DNA of 52,728 nt from Cohnella luojiensis. Its GTDB lineage: Bacteria; Bacillota; Bacilli; Paenibacillales; Paenibacillaceae. This document shows positions 35,104-43,670 of this stretch, one piece after another (within the stretch, counting starts at the first letter, position 1; the number at the start of each line of letters is the position of its first letter). The stretch lies in NCBI RefSeq assembly GCF_004564235.1, contig NZ_SOMN01000016.1, forward strand, positions 1-52,728, in the 5' to 3' direction. Both the position numbers and the translations under genes were made by a program. The notes beneath the pieces were generated by a model that worked only from the letters and a program-made list of their open reading frames with translations, had not been told where the DNA came from and did no database searches.

Positions 35104-35622
35104 CTAACGATATGGATGATATTCGTATCCCAGCAACCAATGCAACCGGCTAACTTGCAGATCGGCTGGGATCGCACGAAGCGCGAGATTACGAATTCCT
35201 AATCCCCAGGCTTGCTCAAGTTGGACAAGACTTCCCATCCGTCTGGATTGACGAACGACCCGGGTCGTTCGAGGAATCCGAATTCGCTCATAAGCGAGCA
35301 GGGCAGAATTTAGATTCCGATGAGCATCAGCGCTCAGACAGTCAGCCAGCACCAAAGCGTCCTCCATAGCCTGAGCTCCGCCCTGACCTAGATTAGGAAG
35401 CATCGGATGCGCCGCATCGCCAAGCAAAGTAATTCTGCCCTCATTCCAAGTCCTAAGCGGCCTGCGGTCGTATATGTCATGAGTCAGAATAGACGATTCC
35501 TCGGAAGCTTCGATAACCGCTTCGATCGGCTTATACCCATGGACAGCTTCCAGACGCGAGGGAGGACTTAAGGATAATTGGATGATCACGACCGAGGCGA
35601 AAGAAGCCCAATCCTGATTCAA
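35104..35622 (-). pseudogene. FAD-dependent monooxygenase, 5'-truncated remnant
   Basis: The 172-codon frame matches only the C-terminal half of group A FAD monooxygenases. SSILTHDIYDRRPL and the FAD-ribityl motif LLGDAAHPMLPNLGQGG are intact, and a normal C-terminus follows. The GxGxxG dinucleotide-binding N-terminus and about 200 residues are missing; the first 20 residues do not fit the family. Upstream lies the terminator of the SDR gene, so no 5' part is left nearby. It has no proper start signal and is very likely inactive. Confidence 0.75.
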
Positions 35623-35644
35623 AGTAAATCTCTAAAGGCAAACA

Positions 35645-35690
35645 AAAAGCGGCAGCCAAGACATGGTCCACAGGTTCTTGGCTGCCGTTT
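35645..35690 (-). terminator. Terminator after SDR gene
   Basis: On the minus strand CGGCAGCCAAGA pairs perfectly with TCTTGGCTGCCG around a 14-nt loop and is followed by CTTTTTGTTT. It lies 14 bp after the SDR stop. Confidence 0.9.
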
Positions 35691-35703
35691 GGCCTCTATT
35701 CTC

Positions 35704-36447
35704 TTAAACGTAACCCCCGTTAACGCGAAGGGTTTGGCCGGTAACCCATTGCGATTCCTCACCGGCAAGGAACAGAATAACGGAAGTAATATCTTCAGGC
35801 TCGCCTAAACGCCCGAAAGCATTCATGCTCACGATGCTAGCGATTTGCTCCGCCGATTTCCCTTCGTTGAAGAGCTCCGTGTTAACAGGACCGGGCGCAA
35901 CCGAATTGATCGTAATTCCTTTCGGTCCTAGCTCCTTGGCCAGCTGCCTCGCGAACTGTTCCACGGCGCCTTTCGTACCCGCGTATACGCTGTAGGTCGG
36001 GAACATTGAACCGAGGACGGAGGTCGAGATGTTGATGATGCGACCGTTCTTATTCATATGTTGGGCGGCTTGTTGGATCGCGAAGAAAGTACCCTTCACG
36101 TTGATCGCGAACTGCCTGTCGAAATCTTCTTCCGTCATGCTTGCGATCGGCTTCGTGATCATGATGCCTGCGTTATTAACGAGAATGTCCACTTGGCCGT
36201 AAGCTTCGAGCGTCTTCTGGAACAACTGCTCTACATCGGCAACCCTGCTGATGTCTGCTTGAATCGCCAACGCTTCTCCGCCTTGTTGCTTAATTGCGCT
36301 CACGACTTCCTCGGCCTTGTCCGGATTACTCGAATAATTAACGATAACCTTCGCGCCATTAAGCGCGAATTGCTCCGCGATAGCCCGTCCAATTCCTCTC
36401 GATGCACCCGTTACCAAAGCGACTTTGCCTGCCAGTTTGTTTCCCAT
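35704..36447 (-). CDS. Short-chain dehydrogenase/reductase (FabG-like)
   Basis: The 247-residue protein is a classical SDR: cofactor motif TGASRGIGRAIA, NNAG near 90, catalytic Ser in INISTS, Tyr-x3-Lys in YAGTKG, and the C-terminal GQTLRVNGGYV. It reduces or oxidises a carbonyl/alcohol with NAD(P). Its isolated setting argues for a detoxification or secondary role rather than fatty acid synthesis. AGGAGG precedes the ATG. A strong promoter overlapping an inverted repeat lies directly upstream, and a TetR gene is next, so it is probably TetR-controlled. Confidence 0.9.
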   Translation of the reverse strand: MGNKLAGKVALVTGASRGIGRAIAEQFALNGAKVIVNYSSNPDKAEEVVSAIKQQGGEALAIQADISRVADVEQLFQKTLEAYGQVDILVNNAGIMITKPIASMTEEDFDRQFAINVKGTFFAIQQAAQHMNKNGRIINISTSVLGSMFPTYSVYAGTKGAVEQFARQLAKELGPKGITINSVAPGPVNTELFNEGKSAEQIASIVSMNAFGRLGEPEDITSVILFLAGEESQWVTGQTLRVNGGYV

Positions 36448-36487
36448 TGCATATTCCTCCTATACGAGTGTGGTTTCTTATGAGTTG

Positions 36488-36546
36488 ATTATATCTTGGT
36501 TATTTACAATTATCAAGTGACAATTAATATTATTTGTCACTTGATA
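36488..36546 (-). promoter_or_regulatory. SDR promoter overlapped by 13-bp perfect dyad operator
   Basis: On the minus strand TTGATA and TATAAT are 17 bp apart (-35 at 36511-36516, -10 at 36488-36493). A perfect inverted repeat TATCAAGTGACAA/TTGTCACTTGATA (36511-36523 and 36534-36546, 10-nt spacer) covers the -35 box. The TetR protein encoded just upstream on the same strand is the natural candidate to bind it. Confidence 0.7.
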
Positions 36547-36578
36547 TTAAAAATTTGTTTACGATTGGATTAAAATAA

Positions 36579-36614
36579 AAAAGCCCATCCGACATTTTGC
36601 ATCAGAAGGGCTTT
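36579..36614 (-). terminator. Terminator after TetR gene
   Basis: On the minus strand AAAGCCCTTC...GGATGGGCTTT forms a stem followed by a T run. It separates the TetR gene from the SDR promoter. Confidence 0.85.
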
Positions 36615-36624
36615 AACTATTACG

Positions 36625-37224
36625 TTACGATTTAGACGTTGCAAGTCCGGAAAGAATCAGGTTCCATACGGAGTCAAACTCTTCATCCGTCTTCTTCGCT
36701 ATCCATTCGTAAGCATGGGCGGGATGATGGAAACGCGAGGTAGCGAAGAAAATGGCTTTGGCCAATATCTCCGGCTGTCCGCTTTTGAATTCTTTGGACT
36801 TGATCCCATTCTCTATGATCTGCGCGATCTGATGGATTAGGCGACCGATATGCGTCGTAATCATCTCAACCGCATCTAAAGTAACTGACGCGTACATTGC
36901 GAACATCTCGGAGTCATCAGCCGCATAGGTCCGCTTACTCGTTATTAAGGTTTCTAGCCATAAATGCAACCGCTCGGCGGAACTGCCTTCCGTCTGGCTG
37001 GCAATGGTCTCTAATGGATCCGCGATGCTTCTCTGCAGCCATCGTTCGGTTACCGCTTCTCGCAAAGAAGCTTTACTGGCAAAATGCCGATAAAGCGTTC
37101 CATGGCTGACCTGAAGCACTTTGGCTACGTCGACGACGGAAGTCTTGTCCGGTCCGTAGCGCCGAAGCACTTGTTCCGCGGCGTCTAATATCGTCTCCTT
37201 GTTCAAGGGAAGATCATTTGCCAT
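36625..37224 (-). CDS. TetR/AcrR-family regulator
   Basis: The 199-residue protein has standard TetR length. The helix-turn-helix is at about 10-55 (LRRYGPDKTSVVDVAKVLQVS, then GTLYRHFASKASLREAV), followed by an all-helical ligand domain. It lies directly upstream of the SDR gene on the same strand, and the perfect dyad in the SDR promoter is its likely operator. GAGGAG lies about 12 nt before the ATG. Its own upstream region (37225-37322) shows no matching dyad, so autoregulation is not evident. Confidence 0.9.
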   Translation of the reverse strand: MANDLPLNKETILDAAEQVLRRYGPDKTSVVDVAKVLQVSHGTLYRHFASKASLREAVTERWLQRSIADPLETIASQTEGSSAERLHLWLETLITSKRTYAADDSEMFAMYASVTLDAVEMITTHIGRLIHQIAQIIENGIKSKEFKSGQPEILAKAIFFATSRFHHPAHAYEWIAKKTDEEFDSVWNLILSGLATSKS

Positions 37225-37322
37225 AGGGGGAGTTGGCTCCTCTCAGTAACTTCTCCCCACTATAGCAAAACATAGTGAAAGTAACAATATCGTTATTTTG
37301 TAATATGTCAAAACCTGAATCC

Positions 37323-38093
37323 TTACAAATGAGATCCGCCGCTTGCATCTATCAACTGCCCGGTTACCCATCGGCTATCGGATGAAGCGAGGAAAGCGGC
37401 GATATCCGCAACATCTTCCGGCTGCCCCCATCTGCCTAAAGCCGAAAGACCTGCGGCAAACTTCTGCCCCTCTGGACTCTGCAACGTTTCGGCATTCATA
37501 TCGGTATCAATGATACCCGGCGCGATGGCATTGACCGTAATATTCCGTGACCCGAGTTGCTTGGCTAAGATGTAAGTCAACGAGTTTAGGGCTCCCTTGG
37601 ATATGCTGTAACCTAGAAGATTAGGAAAAGCAATCCGGGTAACGGCTGAAGAAATATTGATGATGCGCCCCTCTTCTCTGAGGCGCGATAAAGCTTGCTG
37701 GATAAGAAACAGCGGCGCCTTCACATGGATGTTCATGACCTCATCGAAAGATTCCTCCGTCGTCTCCTCGATCGTTGCAGCCTGCCCGATTCCGGCATTG
37801 TTAACAAGAATATCGAAGTGATTGCCGCCTGTTCGATCTTCAAGAGATACATCCAAAGCTGCATATAGCTGATTTACTCCAGCTAATGACTTAAGATCCG
37901 CACCGATCGTAAATGATGACCCTCCATTATCCCGAATCTCACGAGCCGCCTCTTCTGCAGCTTCACGACTTTTGGCGTAGTGAATAGCTACGACTGCACC
38001 CTCTTTGGCCAATCGAAGCGCAATGCTGCGTCCAATCCCTCGGCTTGCGCCTGTGACTAATGCCACCTTACCTTTCAACTTGCCCATCTTCAT
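37323..38093 (-). CDS. Short-chain dehydrogenase/reductase
   Basis: The 256-residue protein is a classical SDR with TGASRGIGRSIA, NNAG near 95, Ser in INISSA, Tyr-x3-Lys in YSISKG and a C-terminal VTGQLIDASGG. It resembles the other SDR 1.3 kb downstream but is clearly a different paralogue. AAAGGAG lies just before two in-frame ATG codons (38093 and 38087); I take the first, and the second is equally plausible. The frame stays open to 38201 but would overlap the DinB gene. The substrate is unknown. Confidence 0.88.
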   Translation of the reverse strand: MKMGKLKGKVALVTGASRGIGRSIALRLAKEGAVVAIHYAKSREAAEEAAREIRDNGGSSFTIGADLKSLAGVNQLYAALDVSLEDRTGGNHFDILVNNAGIGQAATIEETTEESFDEVMNIHVKAPLFLIQQALSRLREEGRIINISSAVTRIAFPNLLGYSISKGALNSLTYILAKQLGSRNITVNAIAPGIIDTDMNAETLQSPEGQKFAAGLSALGRWGQPEDVADIAAFLASSDSRWVTGQLIDASGGSHL

Positions 38094-38163
38094 CCATCTC
38101 CTTTTGTTATGCCTCGCTTTCCCTTTATTTTTAACATAAGGCGGCATTCGGAATGTTGCTCTC

Positions 38164-38601
38164 TTATTCGGATAAAAAAATTTGCTCCAGATGATCGACA
38201 TAGTCTTTGATCAGCCACTCTACCGTGACAAGATTCTCTCCGCCATTATCGCACGAATACTGCAGCATCTCTTCGGGGATTCGTGCGATAACTTGCGCCA
38301 CTTGCTTATTTAAGCTTACCCATAAGCTCAAGACGTGCTCAATCGGCAGGCTCTGATAACCCATAAGCTCCACCCATTGGTTCTGAGCATACTTTAGAAC
38401 CGCGTAAGGTTGAGGTTCATACTGTACACGCACAAATCGCTGCATATTCGTGAGAGCGGAATCGCACAAGTGGCCTAGTATTTCTTTTTTCGACCATTTG
38501 CCAGGCTGTGCCCGATCCGAAAGCTCCCTCTCGGAAAAAGCATGAACTCTAATAGGTACTTCCGTGATCCAATGATTCAGTCGCTGTATCGTTGCTTGCA
38601 T
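38164..38601 (-). CDS. DinB-family protein
   Basis: The 145-residue protein has the DinB four-helix pattern: an early WSKKEILGHLCDSALTNMQRF with the first metal His, and a C-terminal DYVDHLEQIF with the last. DinB-like proteins bind a metal and many act as thiol-dependent transferases such as bacillithiol S-transferases. GGGAGG lies 7 nt before the ATG at 38601; the ATG at 38616 precedes that site and is rejected. It lies 70 bp upstream of the SDR gene and may share its transcript. Confidence 0.8.
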   Translation of the reverse strand: MQATIQRLNHWITEVPIRVHAFSERELSDRAQPGKWSKKEILGHLCDSALTNMQRFVRVQYEPQPYAVLKYAQNQWVELMGYQSLPIEHVLSLWVSLNKQVAQVIARIPEEMLQYSCDNGGENLVTVEWLIKDYVDHLEQIFLSE

Positions 38602-38632
38602 AGTCTCGCCTCCCATATAGATTTTTATCGTT

Positions 38633-39070
38633 TTATCCGATCAGAGGAGCTGCCCGCCCTAACGTACCTTCTACCTCGTTTCCTTCCTTCCGCCAGTATT
38701 CGATTCCTCCGAGCATCTCTTTTACTCTGAAACCAAGACCGGAGAGACGGGCAGCGCCTTTCGTGCCTCCATTGCAAGCGGGGCTCCAGCAGTATACGAC
38801 AATGACTTGTTCCTTCGAAAAAGAAGCAGTCGTTGCTTCGTTGATTTGGTTAGAAGGCAAGTTGATTGCTCCCGGAATATGGCACTCTCCATAAGCCTTA
38901 GCGCTGCGAACATCGATCAGCTGAAAATCGTTTACGCCACGCTGCATGTCGTAGCGCACGTCCGCAACATCCGTTTCCACGGAAAGCTTGTTCCTATAAT
39001 GGCGATGAGTATCCTCCGGCGAAGCTGCGGGCGTTTCAAGAACGAGAGAGAAGCGGGTTGGGATTGTCAT
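38633..39070 (-). CDS. Rhodanese-like domain protein
   Basis: The 145-residue protein has a single rhodanese domain: DVRYDMQRG, FQLIDVRSAKAYGECHIPGAINLP, and the active-site loop VVYCWSPACNGGTKGA with the catalytic Cys. The domain transfers sulfane sulfur or serves as a regulatory fold. GGAGG lies 8 nt before the ATG at 39070, which decides against the longer reading to 39124. It is 31 bp from the DinB gene on the same strand. Confidence 0.88.
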   Translation of the reverse strand: MTIPTRFSLVLETPAASPEDTHRHYRNKLSVETDVADVRYDMQRGVNDFQLIDVRSAKAYGECHIPGAINLPSNQINEATTASFSKEQVIVVYCWSPACNGGTKGAARLSGLGFRVKEMLGGIEYWRKEGNEVEGTLGRAAPLIG

Positions 39071-39160
39071 AGGGGTGGCCTCCAATAAGGTTATGGTCTT
39101 ACTGCTTGAATTGAATGTTAGCACAGACCCTAACCATGGAGTTATCGATAGAATTCAATA

Positions 39161-40054
39161 CTAAACTTCATTTATTTTGATAGTTGGTTCCGCAAATAAT
39201 TCCAAGAACCCAAGAAACGCCTTAGACTGCCACTTTTTCTTGGAATAGATCAGCTGCGTGTAGAACTTGCAATCGGGATGGATGAACGGAACGGCGACCA
39301 CTTGGCCCTTCCGAATTTCTTCGGCGACGACTATGCGAGGCAATAAGGCAATCCCCAGCCCATAAATGACGCACTGCTTGATCGCTTCAATATTCCCAAA
39401 CTCGTAGGATAGTTGATAATTCACTTGGTTACTCTTCAGTACTTTGAGCAGCATAGCCCGGTAAGTGCAGCCGTCCTCCGTTAAGATCAACGATTCGCTC
39501 TCCAGATCTTGAACCTGAACTTCGCTTTGACCGCCGAATCGATGATCGGGGTTAGCGATAATGACAAGCTCTTCTTCTCTTAGGATGCTGCTGTGAAGCT
39601 CGGGATCGGTGAATGGAGGATCTAGAATAATGCCGACATCCAAAGCCCCTTCTTTAACCGATTCGATAATGAACGGCTCGTTGGCCGGCTGAAGCATAAT
39701 GTTGATATCGGGAAAATGCCTGCGATAGGTTTGAAGGTACGGCGGGAGAAAAAATGCCGCTAACGTTTCGATCGTTCCGATCGAAAGCGTTCCTTTGGAC
39801 TGCTTAGAAACGACTTCCTTGGATTCCTCATGAAGCTTGAATATATCGTTGGCATACTGCAACAGCGCCTCGCCGGCGATGGTCAACTTCATCTTTCTTC
39901 CGAATCGCTCCAGAAGGACTGCTCCGTAAGATTCCTCAAGCTTCTGGATCTGCGTCGTAATGCTCGACTGGGCATATCCCAACACCTCCGCGGCACGCGT
40001 ATAACTCCCCCATTTGGCCACTTCGCGGAAGGTTTTCAAATACGTTAGTTCCAT
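39161..40054 (-). CDS. LysR-family transcriptional regulator
   Basis: The 297-residue protein has the LysR winged helix at 1-60 (YTRAAEVLGYAQSSITTQIQKLE) and a periplasmic-binding-protein-like effector domain to about 290. The start ATG at 40054 overlaps the stop of the amidotransferase-like gene (TAATG), so the two are translationally coupled. LysR genes are usually divergent from their targets, so this head-to-tail order with an upstream partner is less common. The effector is unknown. Confidence 0.92.
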   Translation of the reverse strand: MELTYLKTFREVAKWGSYTRAAEVLGYAQSSITTQIQKLEESYGAVLLERFGRKMKLTIAGEALLQYANDIFKLHEESKEVVSKQSKGTLSIGTIETLAAFFLPPYLQTYRRHFPDINIMLQPANEPFIIESVKEGALDVGIILDPPFTDPELHSSILREEELVIIANPDHRFGGQSEVQVQDLESESLILTEDGCTYRAMLLKVLKSNQVNYQLSYEFGNIEAIKQCVIYGLGIALLPRIVVAEEIRKGQVVAVPFIHPDCKFYTQLIYSKKKWQSKAFLGFLELFAEPTIKINEV

Positions 40055-40764
40055 TAGCATCCACCTCTTCTTTGCGGGATAGCTTGAAGAAACGACTTGA
40101 TCAAAGGGTGTACCCGATTAGCAAAAGCAGAGCGTTCCGGTTGAAATAGCGCTCCGACGAAGAATGGATGTTGATCAAGCTCCATTATTCGAGTCTCCCC
40201 GTCCGCATCCACGCCAACCACTCTCAACCCCGCTTGTTCTAGCAACGGAGCAAACTCAGGGTTCGGCCCATAATTGCAGGTCCCGTATTGTTCGATGGCT
40301 TCGTTGCTTCCATAGGCCATTGCGACATTCGAGCCATGAGTAAGTCTGAAAACGTTCGTTTTTTCACTCACGGAGCAAGTAAGAGGAGTAACCAATAATA
40401 GAGAGGCAGTCGGGTTCTCTTCCGCATGATCCGCTTCCGAGAGTCCCAGCACATTCCTGGCAAATTCAATAATCATGTGCTGAAAACCACCGCAAGTACC
40501 TAAGAAGGGAATCCTACGCTCACGGGCGAATTGGATGCCATTAAGCGCACCTTTCATGCTCGCATAAGGGCTTGCGGGAACGGCCCAAAGCGCTTGATAG
40601 CTTGTCAGCTTCCGTACGTGATCTTGTTCCAACGCAGGCGTTGCAATCCATTCGAATTCCGCTTGGCATCCTAGATCGTTCGCAGCCAACTGGATAGCTC
40701 TAGGAATCGCAACATGCGCTTTAACCTCTTGATTATAATCCCCGATAAGTCCGATACGCAGCAT
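40054..40764 (-). CDS. Glutamine amidotransferase-like protein (CTP synthase C-terminal-related)
   Basis: The 236-residue protein resembles only the class I glutaminase domain of CTP synthase, without the synthetase domain. It has LRIGLIGDYNQEVKAH at the start, the nucleophile-elbow FLGTCGGFQHMI with its Cys, and a late His-Pro pair in ELDQHPFFVGALFQPE. The biological role of such stand-alone CTP-synthase-tail proteins is not established; related genes exist that use selenocysteine. I start at the ATG at 40764, which fits the family; the ATG at 40776 has its ribosome-binding site too close. Confidence 0.8.
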   Translation of the reverse strand: MLRIGLIGDYNQEVKAHVAIPRAIQLAANDLGCQAEFEWIATPALEQDHVRKLTSYQALWAVPASPYASMKGALNGIQFARERRIPFLGTCGGFQHMIIEFARNVLGLSEADHAEENPTASLLLVTPLTCSVSEKTNVFRLTHGSNVAMAYGSNEAIEQYGTCNYGPNPEFAPLLEQAGLRVVGVDADGETRIMELDQHPFFVGALFQPERSAFANRVHPLIKSFLQAIPQRRGGC

Positions 40765-40888
40765 CCGTGCATACATCCCTTCTATGATTGGTTTCCGAGC
40801 AGTAAAATAAGGTTTTATATTAATTCACAAATACTTCCATTGTCAATCGATAATTCCCCACGTCGAACAACTAACCTTGTACGAAAAT

Positions 40889-40924
40889 AGAGGATGATAT
40901 CACGAGTTCGTGGTATCATCCTCT
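40889..40924 (-). terminator. Terminator after copper amine oxidase-domain gene
   Basis: A perfect 11-bp stem AGAGGATGATA/TATCATCCTCT has an inner CACGA/TCGTG pair; a T-rich tract follows on the minus strand. It lies 17 bp after the stop codon. Confidence 0.92.
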
Positions 40925-40940
40925 TTGCACTAGCCGTACC

Positions 40941-42056
40941 TTATTTTTGCGTAGCGGTCAGCTTAATATCGTCGAAATACAACGTCGTCAATCCCTCATA
41001 CCCGGAATCCGTGCCGATTAACAGGAACAGATCGCCTTTCGCGTTTGTCGTAACCGCGGCGCTATAGCTGAAATTCACCCGCTGATACCCTTCTTTGCCG
41101 GAGTCGGGTTTCGTGATATCGCCTAAGACTTTCGCGTCCGCTCCACTCTCGGATTGGATGCCTTTGTCGATGTTCATCCGATAGTACAAGCTGCCGCCGT
41201 CATCTTTTTGAATCGCTGCAGGCTCCTTGTTAATTACGCCCGCCTTTACTTTAACCGCTTCGCTCGGAGAACCGCCGACGCCCATCATCCCGCCGGATTC
41301 GCTCGTATACATGCCGAAATCCAGCTTGACTTGATAAGCGGTATTCGGCTTAAGGTCATCGACTTTCCGGGTTAGGAACATGAACAGATCATCGCTGCGA
41401 TTGACGCCCTTGAGCTTCAGACCGTAATTGGTCTTGTTGGCATCTCCCAGCGGTAGAAGCTCCCTGGCATATTGCAGTTCGTAGATGTCCTTATTGTAAT
41501 CGACCGGAAGATCGGCGAAATCTCCCTTCCAGCCATCGTTGCCCTCGCTAAAATTATAGCTGACAGTAATGCTGTCACGGACTTCGGTATTTTGCGTGAT
41601 CGTGATCGTGCGGGTCGAGGACGACCAATTCACTTTCGCCCCCATTAGACCAGCGATGCTCTTGGCCGGTACGACGAGACTTCCTTTTACTTGCTTTATA
41701 CTTTCCGGCAGCTTGATCTGCTCGCCTTTCTGGTTCACAGCTATTTTCGCGTTAACTTTCAATTTAATCTGTCCGAAAGCTTGTCCCGCTATTGTCGCGG
41801 TTTGGCTGGCTTGATTCCAGCTAATCCCGGCGCCGAGCGATTCTGCCAATGCCCGAAGAGGAACCATAACATTACCGTGAAGAGCATAAGGCGCAACCGT
41901 CAAAGAATGATTGCCGGTGTTATTCATGTAAGAATATTGGTTCATTTGAAACTTTACGGAGCTAGACGTCGTTGCCGCGTGGGATTGCGGAGCATATGCC
42001 GTCGAAGCAAACGCGGCTATCATCACGCCGGCTAAAGCGATTTTCTTGTTGAACAT
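40941..42056 (-). CDS. Secreted protein with copper amine oxidase N-terminal domain
   Basis: The 371-residue protein has a signal peptide cut after the Ala-rich region near 27. The copper amine oxidase N-terminal-like domain, used by Paenibacillaceae in many surface proteins, lies at about 60-155: MVPLRALAESLGAGISWNQ, then SLVVPAKSIAGLMGAKVNW. The C-terminal 200 residues look like a jelly-roll carbohydrate-binding type domain (ending TTLYFDDIKL). No catalytic site is visible, so an adhesive or carbohydrate-binding role at the cell surface is likely. GGGTGGTG precedes the ATG. Confidence 0.82.
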   Translation of the reverse strand: MFNKKIALAGVMIAAFASTAYAPQSHAATTSSSVKFQMNQYSYMNNTGNHSLTVAPYALHGNVMVPLRALAESLGAGISWNQASQTATIAGQAFGQIKLKVNAKIAVNQKGEQIKLPESIKQVKGSLVVPAKSIAGLMGAKVNWSSSTRTITITQNTEVRDSITVSYNFSEGNDGWKGDFADLPVDYNKDIYELQYARELLPLGDANKTNYGLKLKGVNRSDDLFMFLTRKVDDLKPNTAYQVKLDFGMYTSESGGMMGVGGSPSEAVKVKAGVINKEPAAIQKDDGGSLYYRMNIDKGIQSESGADAKVLGDITKPDSGKEGYQRVNFSYSAAVTTNAKGDLFLLIGTDSGYEGLTTLYFDDIKLTATQK

Positions 42057-42171
42057 TGATCTGCACCACCCTAAGTTGTTATGCCATATACGACGACAAC
42101 TTGGGCAAAAAGGTTGCGGCTATTTTAATCCATAAAGGACGCGAAGAATATTTCCCGCTATTATTATTGTG

Positions 42172-43029
42172 TCACATTAGATTAAGGTTGTTCCCGGCCT
42201 TTGCTGAATCAACTGTATGTTTAAGCAACATTGCGATCGTCACCGGTCCTACACCGGCTGGGACAGGAGTAATCGCGCCAGCCTTTTCTAAGCAGGCTTC
42301 ATAATCGACGTCTCCGACATTGCCCGCATTGTATCCCGCATCAAGCACTACTGCTCCCTCTCTAATCCAATTCCCTTGGATAAACTTAGGCTTACCTACC
42401 GCAGCGACGACAATATCACCCGAATTTACGATTTTATCGAGATTCACCGTTTTGGAATGACAGATCGTTACCGTAGCATTTCTATTGAGCAGCATTAGCG
42501 ATACCGGTTTACCCAATATCGGACTTCGGCCGACGACGATAGCGTGCTTACCTTCGATAGGAATCTGATAGTAATCAAGAATGGCGATAATAGCTGCCGG
42601 AGTGCATGAAGGATATGAAGCTAATCCGAAGGCATTCTGCGCAAAACCCAGCATCGTAACTCCGTCAACGTCCTTGTCTTTGCGTATGGATTCGAAAGCC
42701 GCTCGCTCGTCAATCTGAGAGGGAACCGGATGCTGCAGCAGAATTCCATGAACGCCAGGATCTTCGTTGAGCTGTTGAGTAACGCTGATGAGCTCCTCCG
42801 TAGAAGTATCCTTATCCAAGCTGATCCTGCGAGAATCGATTCCTAAACGATTGCATGCGTTACCTTTCATTCTGACATAGGTGGCTGAAGCCGGATCATC
42901 GCCGACCAGAATCGTCGCTAAGCAAGGGGTAACCCCTTTTTCCGTGAGCCTTTTCACCCTCTCAAGCAAATTGTTCTTTATTTCTTGAGCGACGCGAGAA
43001 CCATCCAAAATGAGCTTTTGATTTGGCAT
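42172..43029 (-). CDS. folD: Methylene-THF dehydrogenase/methenyl-THF cyclohydrolase FolD
   Basis: The 285-residue protein shows FolD motifs: ATILVGDDPASATYVRMKGN (substrate lysine region), GILLQHPVPSQID, and the NADP-binding GRSPILGKPVSLMLLNR. It interconverts 5,10-methylene- and 10-formyl-tetrahydrofolate for purine and fMet synthesis. GGGGAG lies about 9 nt before the ATG at 43029. A ZTP riboswitch and terminator precede it, so expression should rise when purine-pathway AICAR/ZTP accumulates. Confidence 0.96.
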   Translation of the reverse strand: MPNQKLILDGSRVAQEIKNNLLERVKRLTEKGVTPCLATILVGDDPASATYVRMKGNACNRLGIDSRRISLDKDTSTEELISVTQQLNEDPGVHGILLQHPVPSQIDERAAFESIRKDKDVDGVTMLGFAQNAFGLASYPSCTPAAIIAILDYYQIPIEGKHAIVVGRSPILGKPVSLMLLNRNATVTICHSKTVNLDKIVNSGDIVVAAVGKPKFIQGNWIREGAVVLDAGYNAGNVGDVDYEACLEKAGAITPVPAGVGPVTIAMLLKHTVDSAKAGNNLNLM

Positions 43030-43061
43030 TTCATACAACTCCCCATATCAAGTTTAAACGC

Positions 43062-43091
43062 AAAGAGGCAAGGGGGGATCCCCTTACCTCT
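43062..43091 (-). terminator. Riboswitch expression platform terminator
   Basis: On the minus strand AGAGGTAAGGGG pairs with CCCCCTTGCCTCT, followed by a short T run. It overlaps the end of the ZTP aptamer and precedes folD, as expected for a transcription attenuator. Confidence 0.85.
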
Positions 43092-43168
43092 GCCCAGGCG
43101 TACGGCTAATGTATCTATGTGCTCCCTCATGGTAAGCCCATGTTCCGCCAGTCACACATAGTCTTAAA
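43088..43168 (-). promoter_or_regulatory. ZTP (pfl) riboswitch aptamer upstream of folD
   Basis: Read on the minus strand, the sequence contains the conserved pieces of the pfl/ZTP motif in order: GTGACTGGCGGAACATGGG, AGGGAGCACA, then GCCGTACGCCTGGGCAGA. ZTP riboswitches sense the folate-stress alarmones ZMP/ZTP and commonly control folD, purH and glyA. The terminator hairpin directly after the aptamer and the folD gene behind it complete the arrangement. Confidence 0.92.
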
Positions 43169-43369
43169 ATATACTTAGATCATACGTCATGAAAGTCGAG
43201 GAAGCAATGACTCATCCCAAATCTAAATTGTATTCTGTTGTAATACATTAAACTATACGCGGCAAAAAAAGGGGCTGTTTTAAAAGTGAAAATTTTTGAG
43301 CGGCTTCTTTACTTTCGTCCGTATTTGCGTAAATCGAATAATTGCGCGTGCGGGGAGCGAGATTTAGCC

Positions 43370-43605
43370 GCAGCAGTTTGCGCAGGTAACTATAGTGGCT
43401 CAGAGCTCGAATGGTGCGCCGTAGTTAGGTTTAGTCTAACTAAAGTGGCTTCGAAGCTCGATTGGTGGGCTGTAGTTGGGTTTAGTCGAACTAAATCAGC
43501 TTCGGAGCTCGATTTGTGCGCCGTAGTTAGATTTGGTCGAACTAATCGCATATTGGGAGTTGGTTGAGGCTCTGTAGTTTGAGTAGATCGAACTAATAGC
43601 CGCGG
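43370..43605. repeat. Array H, 51-bp units with GTAGTTAG core
   Basis: GTAGTT cores start at 43421, 43472, 43523 and 43574, all 51 bp apart, with a degenerate copy near 43373. Each unit carries TTTAGTCGAACTAAA or a variant (6-bp stem, 3-nt loop) and GAGCTCGA. The core is shared with array I at the right end of the window. The rest of the 630-bp gap upstream of folD holds its riboswitch and likely promoter (43170-43260). Confidence 0.92.
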
Positions 43606-43670
43606 GGAGTGGTTTTATGCATTGAGGAGGCTGCCTACAAAGTAATATTTCTATTTTTGAGATAGCCTGC

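Noticed and set aside
35704..36447. FabG of fatty acid synthesis
   Set aside because: Classical SDR motifs fit, but there are no fab neighbours and the gene has a private TetR-type switch.
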